A stretch of DNA of 64,000 nt, taken from the NCBI RefSeq assembly GCF_006094695.1, contig NZ_CP035103.1, positions 2,294,001 through 2,358,000 on the forward strand, read 5' to 3'. Source of the stretch: Kocuria rosea (GTDB lineage Bacteria > Actinomycetota > Actinomycetes > Actinomycetales > Micrococcaceae). Of the stretch, positions 8,688 through 16,837 are shown in pieces. Within the stretch, counting starts at the first letter, position 1. Every line of letters begins with the position of its first letter. The position numbers and the translations under genes were made by a program. Under the pieces are notes generated by a model. That model ran no database searches and was not told the origin of the DNA. It saw nothing but the letters and a program-made list of their open reading frames with translations.

Positions 8688-9742
8688 GCCCGGACGCCCC
8701 GGGGCGGGAAGCCCCCGGCCACCCGTCCGGGCGCCGCGTCACCATGCGCGACGTCGCCCGGGCGGCCGGGGTCTCCCAGCCCCTGGTCTCCATCGTCTTC
8801 CGCGACGCCCCCGGCGCCAGCGAGGAGACCCGGGCCCACGTCCTGCGGGTCGCCGCCGAGCTGGGCTACCGCCGCGACGAACGTGCCCGGCTGCTGCGCC
8901 AGGGCCGCTCCCGGCTGCTGGGGGTGGCCTTCGAGCCCGTGCAGCCCTTCCACGGAGAGATCCTCGACGGTATCCACACCGCCGCCCAGCAGCGGGGCTA
9001 CGACGTCGTGCTCTCGGCCGTCACACCGCACCGGGCGGAGGACGCCGCGGTGGAGGCCCTGCTGCGCGACCGGTGCGAGGCCCTGGTCCTGCTGGGCAGC
9101 GCCCTGCCACGGACCCGCCTCGAGCAGATCAGTGCGACCCTGCCGGTCGTCTCCGTCACCCGGGCTTTCGACGCGGCGGCCTTCGACAGCGTGGCCACCG
9201 ACGACCACCGCGGCGCGGTGCTGGCCGTGGAGCACCTCCTCGACCTGGGGCACCGGCGGATCGCCTACATCGACGCCGACCGCGAGGCCGGCGGGGCGAG
9301 GCGCCGGGCCGGCTACCAGGACACCATGGCCGCCGCGGGCCTGGTCGACGAGATGCTGATCGTGCGCGGCGGCGCCTCGGAGGCCGGCGGCGCCACCGCC
9401 ATCACCGGGCTCCTGGCCCAGGACCCCGCGCCGACCGCTGTCATCGCCTTCAACGACCGCTGCGCCGTCGGGGTGATCAGCCAGGCCCGCGTCCTGGGCC
9501 GGTGCGTGCCCGAGGACCTGTCGGTGGTCGGCTTCGACGACTCCGAGCAGGCGTCCCTGCCCTACCTCGACCTCACCACCCTGGCCCAGGACCCCTGCCT
9601 GCTCGCGCACACCGCCGTGGACCTGGCGCTGCGCCGCTTGGATGCGACGGCTGAGAACACCGCGGTGACCGGCGAGCACGTGGTGCTCCCCGCCCAGCTG
9701 GTCACCCGCACCAGCACCGCACCCGTCCCCGCTGCCCCCTGA
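8684..9742 (+). CDS. LacI-family transcriptional regulator
   Basis: A 352-residue LacI/GalR repressor. The N-terminal helix-turn-helix is TMRDVARAAGVSQPLVSIVF with hinge region ERARLLRQGRS, followed by a periplasmic-binding-protein-like sugar domain with the usual AYIDADREAGGARRR and VIAFNDRCAVGVI and VVGFDDSEQA. The GTG at 8684 overlaps the isomerase stop (GTGA), giving a 20-residue tail before the HTH; an ATG at 8743 right at the HTH is the alternative. As last gene of the catabolic operon it probably represses that operon in the absence of the sugar. No LacI-type operator was identified with certainty. Confidence 0.93.
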   Translation: MSPDAPGREAPGHPSGRRVTMRDVARAAGVSQPLVSIVFRDAPGASEETRAHVLRVAAELGYRRDERARLLRQGRSRLLGVAFEPVQPFHGEILDGIHTAAQQRGYDVVLSAVTPHRAEDAAVEALLRDRCEALVLLGSALPRTRLEQISATLPVVSVTRAFDAAAFDSVATDDHRGAVLAVEHLLDLGHRRIAYIDADREAGGARRRAGYQDTMAAAGLVDEMLIVRGGASEAGGATAITGLLAQDPAPTAVIAFNDRCAVGVISQARVLGRCVPEDLSVVGFDDSEQASLPYLDLTTLAQDPCLLAHTAVDLALRRLDATAENTAVTGEHVVLPAQLVTRTSTAPVPAAP

Positions 9743-9845
9743 GGCGGCTCCCTCGCCACTCCGGCCCAGGACCGGGCAGGCGGCACTTGCGGGACGGGGC
9801 CCTTCCGCACCGATCAGGAACCCCGCCTGTCCCCCGATGAACGGA

Positions 9846-11051
9846 CTACACGGGGCCCCCGACGAGGTCGTGCCGGGGCACGCTGCGCTGCACGAGCAGG
9901 TACGGGGCCCACAGCAGGGCCGCGGAGAGGACGGTCAGCCCGAAGCCGACCATCGCGGTCCGCTCGGCAGCCGGCCCCATCTCCACGCTGCCCACCAGCA
10001 CCGAGAAGGAGATGACCACCAGCAGAAGCCAGCACACCAGCCCGTGGAACCAGCGCAGGCCACGGCGCAGCGGCAGGAAGAAGAGCGCGGCCGCCGGCAG
10101 GACCACGAGGAGCTCCAGCGGCCAGACGGCGGCGGGCAACCACCCGTGCTGCACCAGGTAGGGCAGCAGGAAGCCGGCGCTCAGGGCGTACATGCCGGCG
10201 AACCATGCACCGAGGATCCAGTGCCGGCCGGTGGGCCGCTGACGCGCCTCCCGCAGCGCGGGGTCCCGGCGCTCCGCCTGCTCCTGGACCTGCGCGGCGT
10301 TCTGATGCCAGCGGTTCTCCAGCCGGATCGTGTTGTCCAGCCACCCGCCGGTGGCGGGGAACGGGATGACCTCTTCGGTGGTCGCGAGGTGCTCGAGCTG
10401 GGCCTCGGGGCCGAGGTAGGCCTCGCCCTTCCACGAGAGCGGCCGGGCGGTGTAGCCCAGTTCCACGCCGTGCTTCCGCAGCGCCGCGATCCAGACGTCG
10501 ACCGCGGGGTCCTTGTGCGAGGAGAAGGGGACGCTCGTGATCCGGCGGCTCCCGTCCTGGTCGAACAGGATGTGCAGGACGGGGGCCGTCTCGGTCAGTG
10601 TTCCGCCGCCGTTCTCGACGAGGATCGTGCGGCGCAGGATCCGGTAGGAGGCCACGACGGAGGCCACGGCCTCCCACGGGATGGCCCGGCGGACCGGTGC
10701 GTCGGCGCCGAAGGTGTTCCACTCGGTCGTCTCGATGCCGGTCTCGCGCAGGGTATAGGTCGAGCGGTGGCGGGCGTGCCAGGCTCCCCTGCGCACCAGG
10801 TCCACCGTCCTGACCAGGAGCAGGACCCCGGCCGCCACGAAGACCAGAGTGAACAGCAGCCACGGGTTCCAGAACGCGATCATCAGCCAGACGGGGACGC
10901 CGATGAAGAGCGCGACGATGGCCGCGACGAAGAACAGGCCGACCACCGCAGCGCCGCGCCAGAACAGGTCCTCCCGCTGCTCGCTCTGGACGTGGACGAC
11001 CGGACTTCCGGTCACGGCGGTCCGGGAGACGGGGTGGGGATCCGGTGTCAC
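9846..11051 (-). CDS. Hypothetical membrane protein with central soluble domain
   Basis: I do not recognise a family. The 401-residue protein has two membrane segments near residues 25-75 (VGLFFVAAIVALFIGVPVWL; LLFTLVFVAAGVLLLV), a soluble central part of about 200 residues with PH-like alternation (YTLRETGIETTEW, VASVVASYRILRRTIL), and four C-terminal membrane segments. The GTG at 11051 is chosen because the longer frame upstream is Pro/Arg-rich with no protein-like character; the ribosome site is weak. It lies downstream of a small hypothetical gene on the same strand but a strong terminator separates them, so it probably has its own promoter. Confidence 0.65.
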   Translation of the reverse strand: MTPDPHPVSRTAVTGSPVVHVQSEQREDLFWRGAAVVGLFFVAAIVALFIGVPVWLMIAFWNPWLLFTLVFVAAGVLLLVRTVDLVRRGAWHARHRSTYTLRETGIETTEWNTFGADAPVRRAIPWEAVASVVASYRILRRTILVENGGGTLTETAPVLHILFDQDGSRRITSVPFSSHKDPAVDVWIAALRKHGVELGYTARPLSWKGEAYLGPEAQLEHLATTEEVIPFPATGGWLDNTIRLENRWHQNAAQVQEQAERRDPALREARQRPTGRHWILGAWFAGMYALSAGFLLPYLVQHGWLPAAVWPLELLVVLPAAALFFLPLRRGLRWFHGLVCWLLLVVISFSVLVGSVEMGPAAERTAMVGFGLTVLSAALLWAPYLLVQRSVPRHDLVGGPV

Positions 11052-11199
11052 GACAGGTGCTCGCTCTCGGTGCAGGGGCGGGTGCGTCCCGGGCAGGGGT
11101 GTTCCGGCGCTCTCGGAGCCTATCGGGGACCAGGGCTCGGGGCGCTGACCCGACACGGCGCCGTCCCGTCGCCTCCGCCCGTCCGGAGAGCGCACGCAG

Positions 11200-11233
11200 A
11201 AGGGCGGGGAGCCTCCGGAGGCTCCCCGCCCTT
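11200..11233 (-). terminator. Terminator of the 89-residue hypothetical gene
   Basis: A 34-base perfect inverted repeat centred on CCTCCGGAGG, ten bases after the stop codon of the gene at 11244-11513. Confidence 0.85.
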
Positions 11234-11243
11234 CGCGAGAGTT

Positions 11244-11513
11244 CTAGTTGCGCGAGCTGCCGGTGTTCGTGCCCTCGCCGGAGTCGTCCCGGTGGTAGAG
11301 GTACTCGTTGCCGTGCTCGTCCTTCTCCACGTAGAAGTGTTCCTGGACCTCCTGGTACCAGGTCTGGGCGGCCTCGCTCATCCTCTCGCCCTCCTGCGCC
11401 TGGGCCAGCCGGTCCCCCGGCCCGTAGACGCGCATCGCGATGGCGTTGAGCCGGTCGAGGATGCGGTGCTGCTGCTCGCCGTCCCGGTTGGTGTTCTGCC
11501 TGTTCCGCGCCAT
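11244..11513 (-). CDS. Small acidic hypothetical protein
   Basis: An 89-residue soluble protein with no recognised domain. It has a basic N-terminus (MARNRQNTNRD), a helical middle (ILDRLNAIAMRVYGPGDRL), and an acidic, aromatic C-terminal half (VQEHFYVEKDEHGNEYLYHRDD). The ATG at 11513 has GGGGGA upstream and the gene ends in a strong terminator, so it is a real single-gene unit. Function unknown. Confidence 0.75.
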   Translation of the reverse strand: MARNRQNTNRDGEQQHRILDRLNAIAMRVYGPGDRLAQAQEGERMSEAAQTWYQEVQEHFYVEKDEHGNEYLYHRDDSGEGTNTGSSRN

Positions 11514-11576
11514 GACGTCCCCCGTTGCCGACTGTGATGGTGATCACCAGTCTAGCGCCCGGGTGCCGGCAAGGAC

Positions 11577-11612
11577 CGGGCCCACCGGCGGGTGTGACGC
11601 CGGTGGGCCCGT
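11577..11612 (-). terminator. Terminator after BCCT transporter gene
   Basis: A 13-bp GC stem (GGGCCCACCGGCG with its complement, 11578-11590 and 11598-11610) and 7-base loop, about 20 bases beyond the transporter stop. Confidence 0.8.
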
Positions 11613-11634
11613 ACGGTCCCTGGTGTCCGGGCGG

Positions 11635-13392
11635 CTACTCGACGTCGCGGATCTGCTTGAGGGAGCCGGTGCTCGTGCGGTACTCCCGCACGTAGTCGGG
11701 CTGCTCCGGGTGCTCGATGGCCGGGGCGTTGGCCGGCTCCGAGCCGTGCACGTAGTCCGGGGCCACGACGATCTCCTCGTCCACCTCGGCGCCGGTGGAG
11801 GTGCGGCGGCGGAACTCCTCGGGCGGCAGCACCCGGCGCCACTGGCGGGTGGGCAGGACGCCCACCTCCCCGGCGTCCTCGCGCAGGGCCCGGAGCAGCG
11901 AGTAGATCATCACGTACCCGAGCATGAAGAACGGCAGGCCGATGAGGATCGCCACGTTCTGCAGCGCGGCGAGCCCGGTGGCGCCGGTGGCGGTCAGCAG
12001 GATCGCGGCGATGAGGCCGATGGCGACGACCCAGAACACGCGCTGGTGCACCGGGGACTCCTCCTCGTGGCCGCTGCCCATGGTGTCCATGACCAGGGCG
12101 GCCGAGTCGATCGAGGTGATGAAGAACAGCACCACGATGAGCACGCCCACGGCGGAGGTGACGGTGGAGAACGGGAAGTTCTCGAGGAAGACGAACATCG
12201 CGCCGGGGATGTCGCCCTCGTCGACGACGGCCTCCACGAGCCCGCCCCCGCCGTTGAGCTCGATGTCGAACACGCCCATGCCGAAGATCCCGAACCAGAT
12301 GACGGAGAACAGCGTGGGGAAGGCGAGCACCCCGGAGACGAACTGGCGGATGGTGCGGCCGCGGGAGATGCGGGCGATGAAGATGCCCACGAACGGGGAC
12401 CACGTGATGGTCCACGCCCAGTAGAAGACGGTCCAGCCGCTCTGCCACCCGGTGTCCGCGAGCGAGTCGTTCCAGAAGGCGAGCGCCGGGAGCATCGACA
12501 GGTACGTGCCGGCGGACTCGACCATGCCCTTGAGCATCAGCACGGTGGGCCCGGAGACGAGGATGAAGACCAGCAGGGCGATCGCGATGAGGATGTTGGT
12601 GTTGGACAGCCGCTTGATGCCCCGGTCGAGGCCGAGGGCCACGGAGACCGAGGCGACGAGGCTGACGGCGGCGATGATGAGGATCTGCGACAGCGCCGAC
12701 TCGGAGATGCCGAAGAGCCGTGCCAGGCCGCTGTTGATCTGCATGGTGCCGAGCCCGATCGAGACGGCCACGCCGAAGAGGGTGCCGACGATGGCCAGGA
12801 TGTCGATGAGCCGCCCGACCGGCCCGTGGATGCGCTCCCCCAGCAGCGGCTGGAACATGGAGCTCACCCGCGGCGGGAGGTTGCGCTTGTACATGAAGTA
12901 GCCGAAGGCCAGTGCCGGGAGGGTGAAGATCGTCCAGGTGTGCAGCCCGAAGTGGTAGAGCGTGAAGCCCATCGCCTCGGTGGCGGCCTCCATGGAGGCC
13001 GGCTCGACGCCCTGCCGGGGCGGGTTCGCGAAGTGGTTCACCGGTTCGGCGACGGCCCAGAACATCAGGATCGTGCCGATGCCCGCGGCGAAGAGCATCG
13101 AGAACCAGGACAAGTTGGTGTGCTGGGGCCGTTCGTCGTCGGCCCCGAGCCGGACCTGACCGAAGCGGCTGACCATGAGGTAGATCAGGAACAGCAGGAA
13201 GACGGTCACACCCAGGATGTAGAACCAGCCGAGCTGTTCGATCACCCAGGTCGAGCCGTCCGCGAAGACAGCGTCCATGAACTCCGTGAACACCAGCGTC
13301 AGGACCACGAACGCGGCGATCACCAGCGCGGAGCCGAAGAAGATGGTGGGACTGGTCCGCAGTCGCAGGGAGTCGTGCAGTCTGTTCAGCAT
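11635..13392 (-). CDS. BCCT-family betaine/choline/carnitine transporter
   Basis: A 585-residue secondary transporter of quaternary-ammonium osmolytes such as glycine betaine or choline, in the cytoplasmic membrane. Twelve hydrophobic helices are readable. The family signature WAWTITWSPFVGIFIARISR is present, as are the glycine-rich unwound helix AAGIGTILMFWAVAEP and FFITSIDSAALVMDTM. The cytosolic C-terminal tail of about 85 residues is charged and could be an osmosensing tail as in BetP, though it is acidic rather than strongly basic. The ATG at 13392 follows GGGGAAG. It stands alone with its own terminator; its role in salt tolerance is an inference. Confidence 0.95.
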   Translation of the reverse strand: MLNRLHDSLRLRTSPTIFFGSALVIAAFVVLTLVFTEFMDAVFADGSTWVIEQLGWFYILGVTVFLLFLIYLMVSRFGQVRLGADDERPQHTNLSWFSMLFAAGIGTILMFWAVAEPVNHFANPPRQGVEPASMEAATEAMGFTLYHFGLHTWTIFTLPALAFGYFMYKRNLPPRVSSMFQPLLGERIHGPVGRLIDILAIVGTLFGVAVSIGLGTMQINSGLARLFGISESALSQILIIAAVSLVASVSVALGLDRGIKRLSNTNILIAIALLVFILVSGPTVLMLKGMVESAGTYLSMLPALAFWNDSLADTGWQSGWTVFYWAWTITWSPFVGIFIARISRGRTIRQFVSGVLAFPTLFSVIWFGIFGMGVFDIELNGGGGLVEAVVDEGDIPGAMFVFLENFPFSTVTSAVGVLIVVLFFITSIDSAALVMDTMGSGHEEESPVHQRVFWVVAIGLIAAILLTATGATGLAALQNVAILIGLPFFMLGYVMIYSLLRALREDAGEVGVLPTRQWRRVLPPEEFRRRTSTGAEVDEEIVVAPDYVHGSEPANAPAIEHPEQPDYVREYRTSTGSLKQIRDVE

Positions 13393-13529
13393 CGCCGTGC
13401 TTCCCCGGCTGCCCTCGGCCTCGGACGAGCGGACGGCCGCCGTGTCTCGGTTGTGTGCGTCGGTCGTGTGGATCGGTGGTGCGTTCTGGTTGCTACGACC
13501 CTACCGCGTGGTCGTCCTGAGGCGGAGGC

Positions 13530-14147
13530 TCACTCCGGGGACGGCGTGGACGCCAGGCGCGGCTCCACGTGCCACTCCCACCACGCGTCCACGCGGTCGC
13601 GCAGGCGCTGCACGGTGCCGTCGTTGACCAGCACGGTGCTGGAGACGGCTGCCCGCTCCTCGTCGGTGGCCTGGGCGGCGATCCGGGCGCGGGCGTCGGC
13701 CTCCGTCATGCCGCGGTCCTCGACCATCCGCCGCACGCGCTCCTCCGCCGGGGCCTGGACCGTGAGGACGAGGTCGAAGCGCCCGTGCTGGCCGGTCTCC
13801 ACGAGCAGCGGGATGTCCTCGACCAGGACGGCGTCCTCCCCGGCCGCGGCCGCGAGCCGTTCGGCCTCCGCCCGGACGAGGGGGTGGATGATCGCGTTGA
13901 GCCGGGCGCGCGCCTCCGGGTCCGCGAACACGCGGGCGCCGAGCGCGGCCCGGTCCAGGCGGCCGTCCGGGGTCAGCACGGAGGGTCCGAACTCCTCCAC
14001 GATCCCCTCGAGGCCGGGCCGGCCCGGCTCCTGCAGGGCGCGGGCGATCGCGTCGGCGTCGACCACGGTGGCCCCGAGCTCCATGAGCCGCCGGGAGACC
14101 GTGGACTTGCCCGAGGCGATCCCGCCGGTGAGTCCGATGGTCAGCAT
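13530..14147 (-). CDS. coaE: Dephospho-CoA kinase
   Basis: Phosphorylates the 3'-hydroxyl of dephospho-CoA with ATP, the last step of coenzyme A synthesis, in the cytoplasm. At 205 residues it has family length. Walker A is GLTGGIASGKST at residues 5-16, followed by the conserved DADAIAR, the substrate-region IIHPLV and LVEDIPLLVE, and the lid arginines RVRRMVEDRG. It lies upstream of rpsA in the minus direction, separated by the GH13 and YigZ genes. In many actinobacteria coaE follows rpsA directly; here the order is interrupted. Confidence 0.96.
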   Translation of the reverse strand: MLTIGLTGGIASGKSTVSRRLMELGATVVDADAIARALQEPGRPGLEGIVEEFGPSVLTPDGRLDRAALGARVFADPEARARLNAIIHPLVRAEAERLAAAAGEDAVLVEDIPLLVETGQHGRFDLVLTVQAPAEERVRRMVEDRGMTEADARARIAAQATDEERAAVSSTVLVNDGTVQRLRDRVDAWWEWHVEPRLASTPSPE

Positions 14148-14191
14148 GGGACCATGCTATCGGTCGGTCCCGGCCGCGCCCCGCCGGGCGC

Positions 14192-15913
14192 TCAGGCCTC
14201 CCCGGCCCCGGCCACGGTGGTCATGACGTCCGGCAGCGTGCCGGGCCCGTGCGCCCGCTGCACCCGCAGCCAGCGGTACCCGTAGCCCTCCAGGGCCAGC
14301 TCGGCCGAGGAGTCGGCGTCGAGGGTGCACGTCCCGCTGCCCAGCAGGTCCAGCAGCTCGGTGCCCTCCTCCTCGTCCGGCAGCCGCAGCGGCACCGTGG
14401 TGGGCTCGGCGGAGAAGTTGTGCAGCGCCACGATGCCGGAGCCCTCCCACGAGCACCGGTGGGCGAGGACCTCCCGCCGCGGCTGGTCCAGGACCTCGGC
14501 GGGCCCCCAGGCCAGCTCGGTGCACTCGCGGTAGCGGCGGGCCAGGGCGGTGACGAAGTTCAGCAGGGAGTCCGGGTCCCGCTTGGCGTCGGCCACGTTC
14601 ACGGCCGCGGGGCCGAACTCTCCCTCGACGACGGGACCGGAGAGGTCCTCGGCGCCGGCGGAGGAGAACCCCCCGTTGCGCCCGGAGGTCCACTGCATGG
14701 GCGTGCGGACGGCCATGCGGCCCTCGGCGGCGAGATTCTCGCCCATGCCGATCTCCTCGCCGTAGTACAGCACCGGGGTGCCCGGCAGGGAGAAGAGCAG
14801 CGAGTAGACCATCCGGATGCGCTGCCGGTCCCCGTCCAGCATGGGCGGCAGCCGCCGGGTGAGGCCCCGGCCGTAGATCTGCATGCGCTCCTCGGGCCCG
14901 AAGGCGGCGAAGACCTCCTCCCGCTCGGACGCGGAGAGCTGATCGAGGGTGAGCTCGTCGTGGTTGCGCACGAAGTTGGCCCACTGGGCGTCCTGCGGGA
15001 TGCGGGGCCGGTTCTTCAGGGCGGTCGCCAGCGGCCCGGCGTCCCGGCGGGCCAACGAGAGGTAGAGGTTCTGCATGGCCACGAAGTCGAAGATCATGGT
15101 CAGCTCCCCCGCGTCCTCCGTGCCGAACAGCTCGAGCTGCTGCTGGTAGGGCAGGTTGACCTCGCCCAGCAGGGCGGCCCGGCCGTTGCGGCGGTTGGCG
15201 AACCTGCGCAGCGCGCGCAGGAACCCGTGCGGGTCCGTGAACCCGCCCTGGTTCTCGAAGTCGTCGCCCTGCGCCAGCGTGAGCAGCTGGGGGATCCCGT
15301 CCACGCGGAAGCCGTCGAGGCCCAGGTGCAGCCAGAACCCGACGATCTTCGCGATCTCGTCCCGCACCTTGGGGTGGGAGAGGTTGAGGTCCGGCTGGTG
15401 GCGGTAGAAGCGGTGCAGATACCAGTGCCCGGTGATCTCGTCCCGGGTCCAGATGCCGCCCTCCTGGTCGGGGAACACGGCCTTCCCGGAGGTGTCCGGC
15501 GGCTCGTCGGCCCGCCACACGTAGTAGTCGCGGTACGGGCTGTCCGTGCTCGAGCGGGCGGCCTGGAACCACGGGTGCTGGTCGGAGGTGTGGTTGACCA
15601 CGAGGTCGGCGATGACCCGCAGACCGCGGTCCTGGGCGGTGCGGACGAGCTCCACGAGGTCGCCGAAGCTGCCCAGCCGCTGGTCGACGCCGTAGAAGTC
15701 GGTGATGTCGTAGCCGTCGTCCCGGTTGGGCGAAGGGTAGAACGGCATGAGCCACAGGCAGGTGACGCCGAGCTCCGCCAGGTAGTCCACCCTCTCGGCC
15801 AGCCCGGCGATGTCGCCGACGCCGTTGCCGTCCGTGTCCAGGAACCGCTCGACGTCCACGCAGTACACGACCGCCTGCTTCCACCAGAGGTCGGAGGTGT
15901 CGGCGATGCGCAT
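14192..15913 (-). CDS. GH13 alpha-amylase family protein, trehalose-synthase-like
   Basis: A 573-residue glycoside hydrolase family 13 enzyme. The (beta/alpha)8 barrel carries the nucleophile in GLDGFRVDGIP, the acid/base glutamate in LLGEVN, and the transition-state Asp in FVRNHDELTL. The start WWKQAVVYCVDVERFLDTDGNG and the stretch LFSLPGTPVLYYGEEIGMGE resemble trehalose synthases (maltose to trehalose isomerases) of subfamily GH13_16. A beta-sandwich C-terminal domain follows. No TreS partner such as maltokinase is adjacent, so plain alpha-glucosidase or amylase activity is possible. The ATG at 15913 follows GAGGGAG. Cytoplasmic: no signal peptide is present. Confidence 0.88.
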   Translation of the reverse strand: MRIADTSDLWWKQAVVYCVDVERFLDTDGNGVGDIAGLAERVDYLAELGVTCLWLMPFYPSPNRDDGYDITDFYGVDQRLGSFGDLVELVRTAQDRGLRVIADLVVNHTSDQHPWFQAARSSTDSPYRDYYVWRADEPPDTSGKAVFPDQEGGIWTRDEITGHWYLHRFYRHQPDLNLSHPKVRDEIAKIVGFWLHLGLDGFRVDGIPQLLTLAQGDDFENQGGFTDPHGFLRALRRFANRRNGRAALLGEVNLPYQQQLELFGTEDAGELTMIFDFVAMQNLYLSLARRDAGPLATALKNRPRIPQDAQWANFVRNHDELTLDQLSASEREEVFAAFGPEERMQIYGRGLTRRLPPMLDGDRQRIRMVYSLLFSLPGTPVLYYGEEIGMGENLAAEGRMAVRTPMQWTSGRNGGFSSAGAEDLSGPVVEGEFGPAAVNVADAKRDPDSLLNFVTALARRYRECTELAWGPAEVLDQPRREVLAHRCSWEGSGIVALHNFSAEPTTVPLRLPDEEEGTELLDLLGSGTCTLDADSSAELALEGYGYRWLRVQRAHGPGTLPDVMTTVAGAGEA

Positions 15914-15990
15914 GTCTGCTCCCTCGGTCGCGGCTGCTCCCCTGTCTAGCACCCCGTCCCGGTCCCGTCGAGGGCGCGCGGGGCCCGGCC

Positions 15991-15996
15991 TAGAGT
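15991..15996 (+). promoter_or_regulatory. -10 box for a probably leaderless yigZ transcript
   Basis: TAGAGT lies seven bases before the ATG at 16004, the spacing expected if transcription begins at the start codon. Confidence 0.5.
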
Positions 15997-16003
15997 GGGG
16001 AGC

Positions 16004-16723
16004 ATGGACCCGGACCCCCTGCTCAGCCGCGCGACCCGGTACACGACGCTCGCCGCGGGCACGGAGGCGGTGGCCGAGCTGGAGATCAAGCGCTCCCGCT
16101 TCCTGGCAGTGCTGCGCCGGGCGCCCACGGAGGCCGAGGCCCGGGCCCTGGCCGAGGAGCTGCGGCGCGGATTCCACGACGCCCGCCACCACTGCTCGGC
16201 GTTCGTCCTGGGCCCGGACCGGGACGTGCAGCGCTCCTCCGACGACGGCGAGCCCGCCGGCACCGCGGGCCTGCCGATGCTCGAGGCCCTCGTGCTGCGG
16301 CGCACCGCCACGGACGCCGCCGGCCGGGACGTCACCGACCTCTCGGACGTGAGCGCCGTGGTGGTCCGCTGGTTCGGCGGCACCCTGCTCGGCGCCGGCG
16401 GGCTGGTCCGGGCCTACTCCGAGGCCGTGTCCCAGGCCCTCGACGGCGCGTCCCTGGTGGTCCGCCGGCGGCAGCGGCTCTACCGGCTCCCCGCCTCCCA
16501 CGCGGACGCGGGCCGGATCGAGAACGAGCTGCGCGCGGCCGGGACCACGGTCCTGGACACCGCCTACGGGGCGGCCGGCGCGGAGCTGGGCCTCGCCCTG
16601 CCCGACGACGACGCGGCCGTCGCCGCGCTGCACTCCCGCGTGGCCTCGCTGACCGCCGGCGCCGGTGTCCTGCGGCCCGTCGGCACGGACTGGGTGGACA
16701 CCCCCACCGGCAGCCGGCCCTGA
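16004..16723 (+). CDS. YigZ/IMPACT-family protein
   Basis: A 239-residue UPF0029-type protein. The N-terminal IMPACT domain is marked by ELEIKRSRFLAVL, HHCSAFVLG and the signature SSDDGEPAGTAGLPMLEAL, then VRWFGGTLLGAGGLVRAYSEAV. The C-terminal YigZ domain (about residues 160-225) is ferredoxin-like. The yeast and mammalian relatives regulate translation stress signalling; the bacterial role is unknown. The ATG at 16004 fits a leaderless message. It is divergent from the GH13 gene and converges on rpsA. Confidence 0.88.
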   Translation: MDPDPLLSRATRYTTLAAGTEAVAELEIKRSRFLAVLRRAPTEAEARALAEELRRGFHDARHHCSAFVLGPDRDVQRSSDDGEPAGTAGLPMLEALVLRRTATDAAGRDVTDLSDVSAVVVRWFGGTLLGAGGLVRAYSEAVSQALDGASLVVRRRQRLYRLPASHADAGRIENELRAAGTTVLDTAYGAAGAELGLALPDDDAAVAALHSRVASLTAGAGVLRPVGTDWVDTPTGSRP

Positions 16724-16758
16724 GCGGCGCCCGGCCGGTCCGGCGGCCCCGGGGACAG

Positions 16759-16798
16759 CACGACGGCCCCCGCCCTGCGAAGGGTGGGGGCCGTCGTG
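16759..16798. terminator. Bidirectional terminator between yigZ and rpsA
   Basis: A 13-bp outer stem (CACGACGGCCCCC, 16759-16771, with 16786-16798) and an inner 4-bp stem around a GCGA tetraloop, between converging genes. Confidence 0.85.
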
Positions 16799-16837
16799 GT
16801 CAGCGCCGTGCGGAACGGCCTGGCGGTGCCTGTCGGA

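Noticed and set aside
9743..9845. A terminator after the LacI gene
   Set aside because: Only interrupted GC pairings such as GGGACGGGG with CCCCGCCTGTCCC were seen, not a clean stem.
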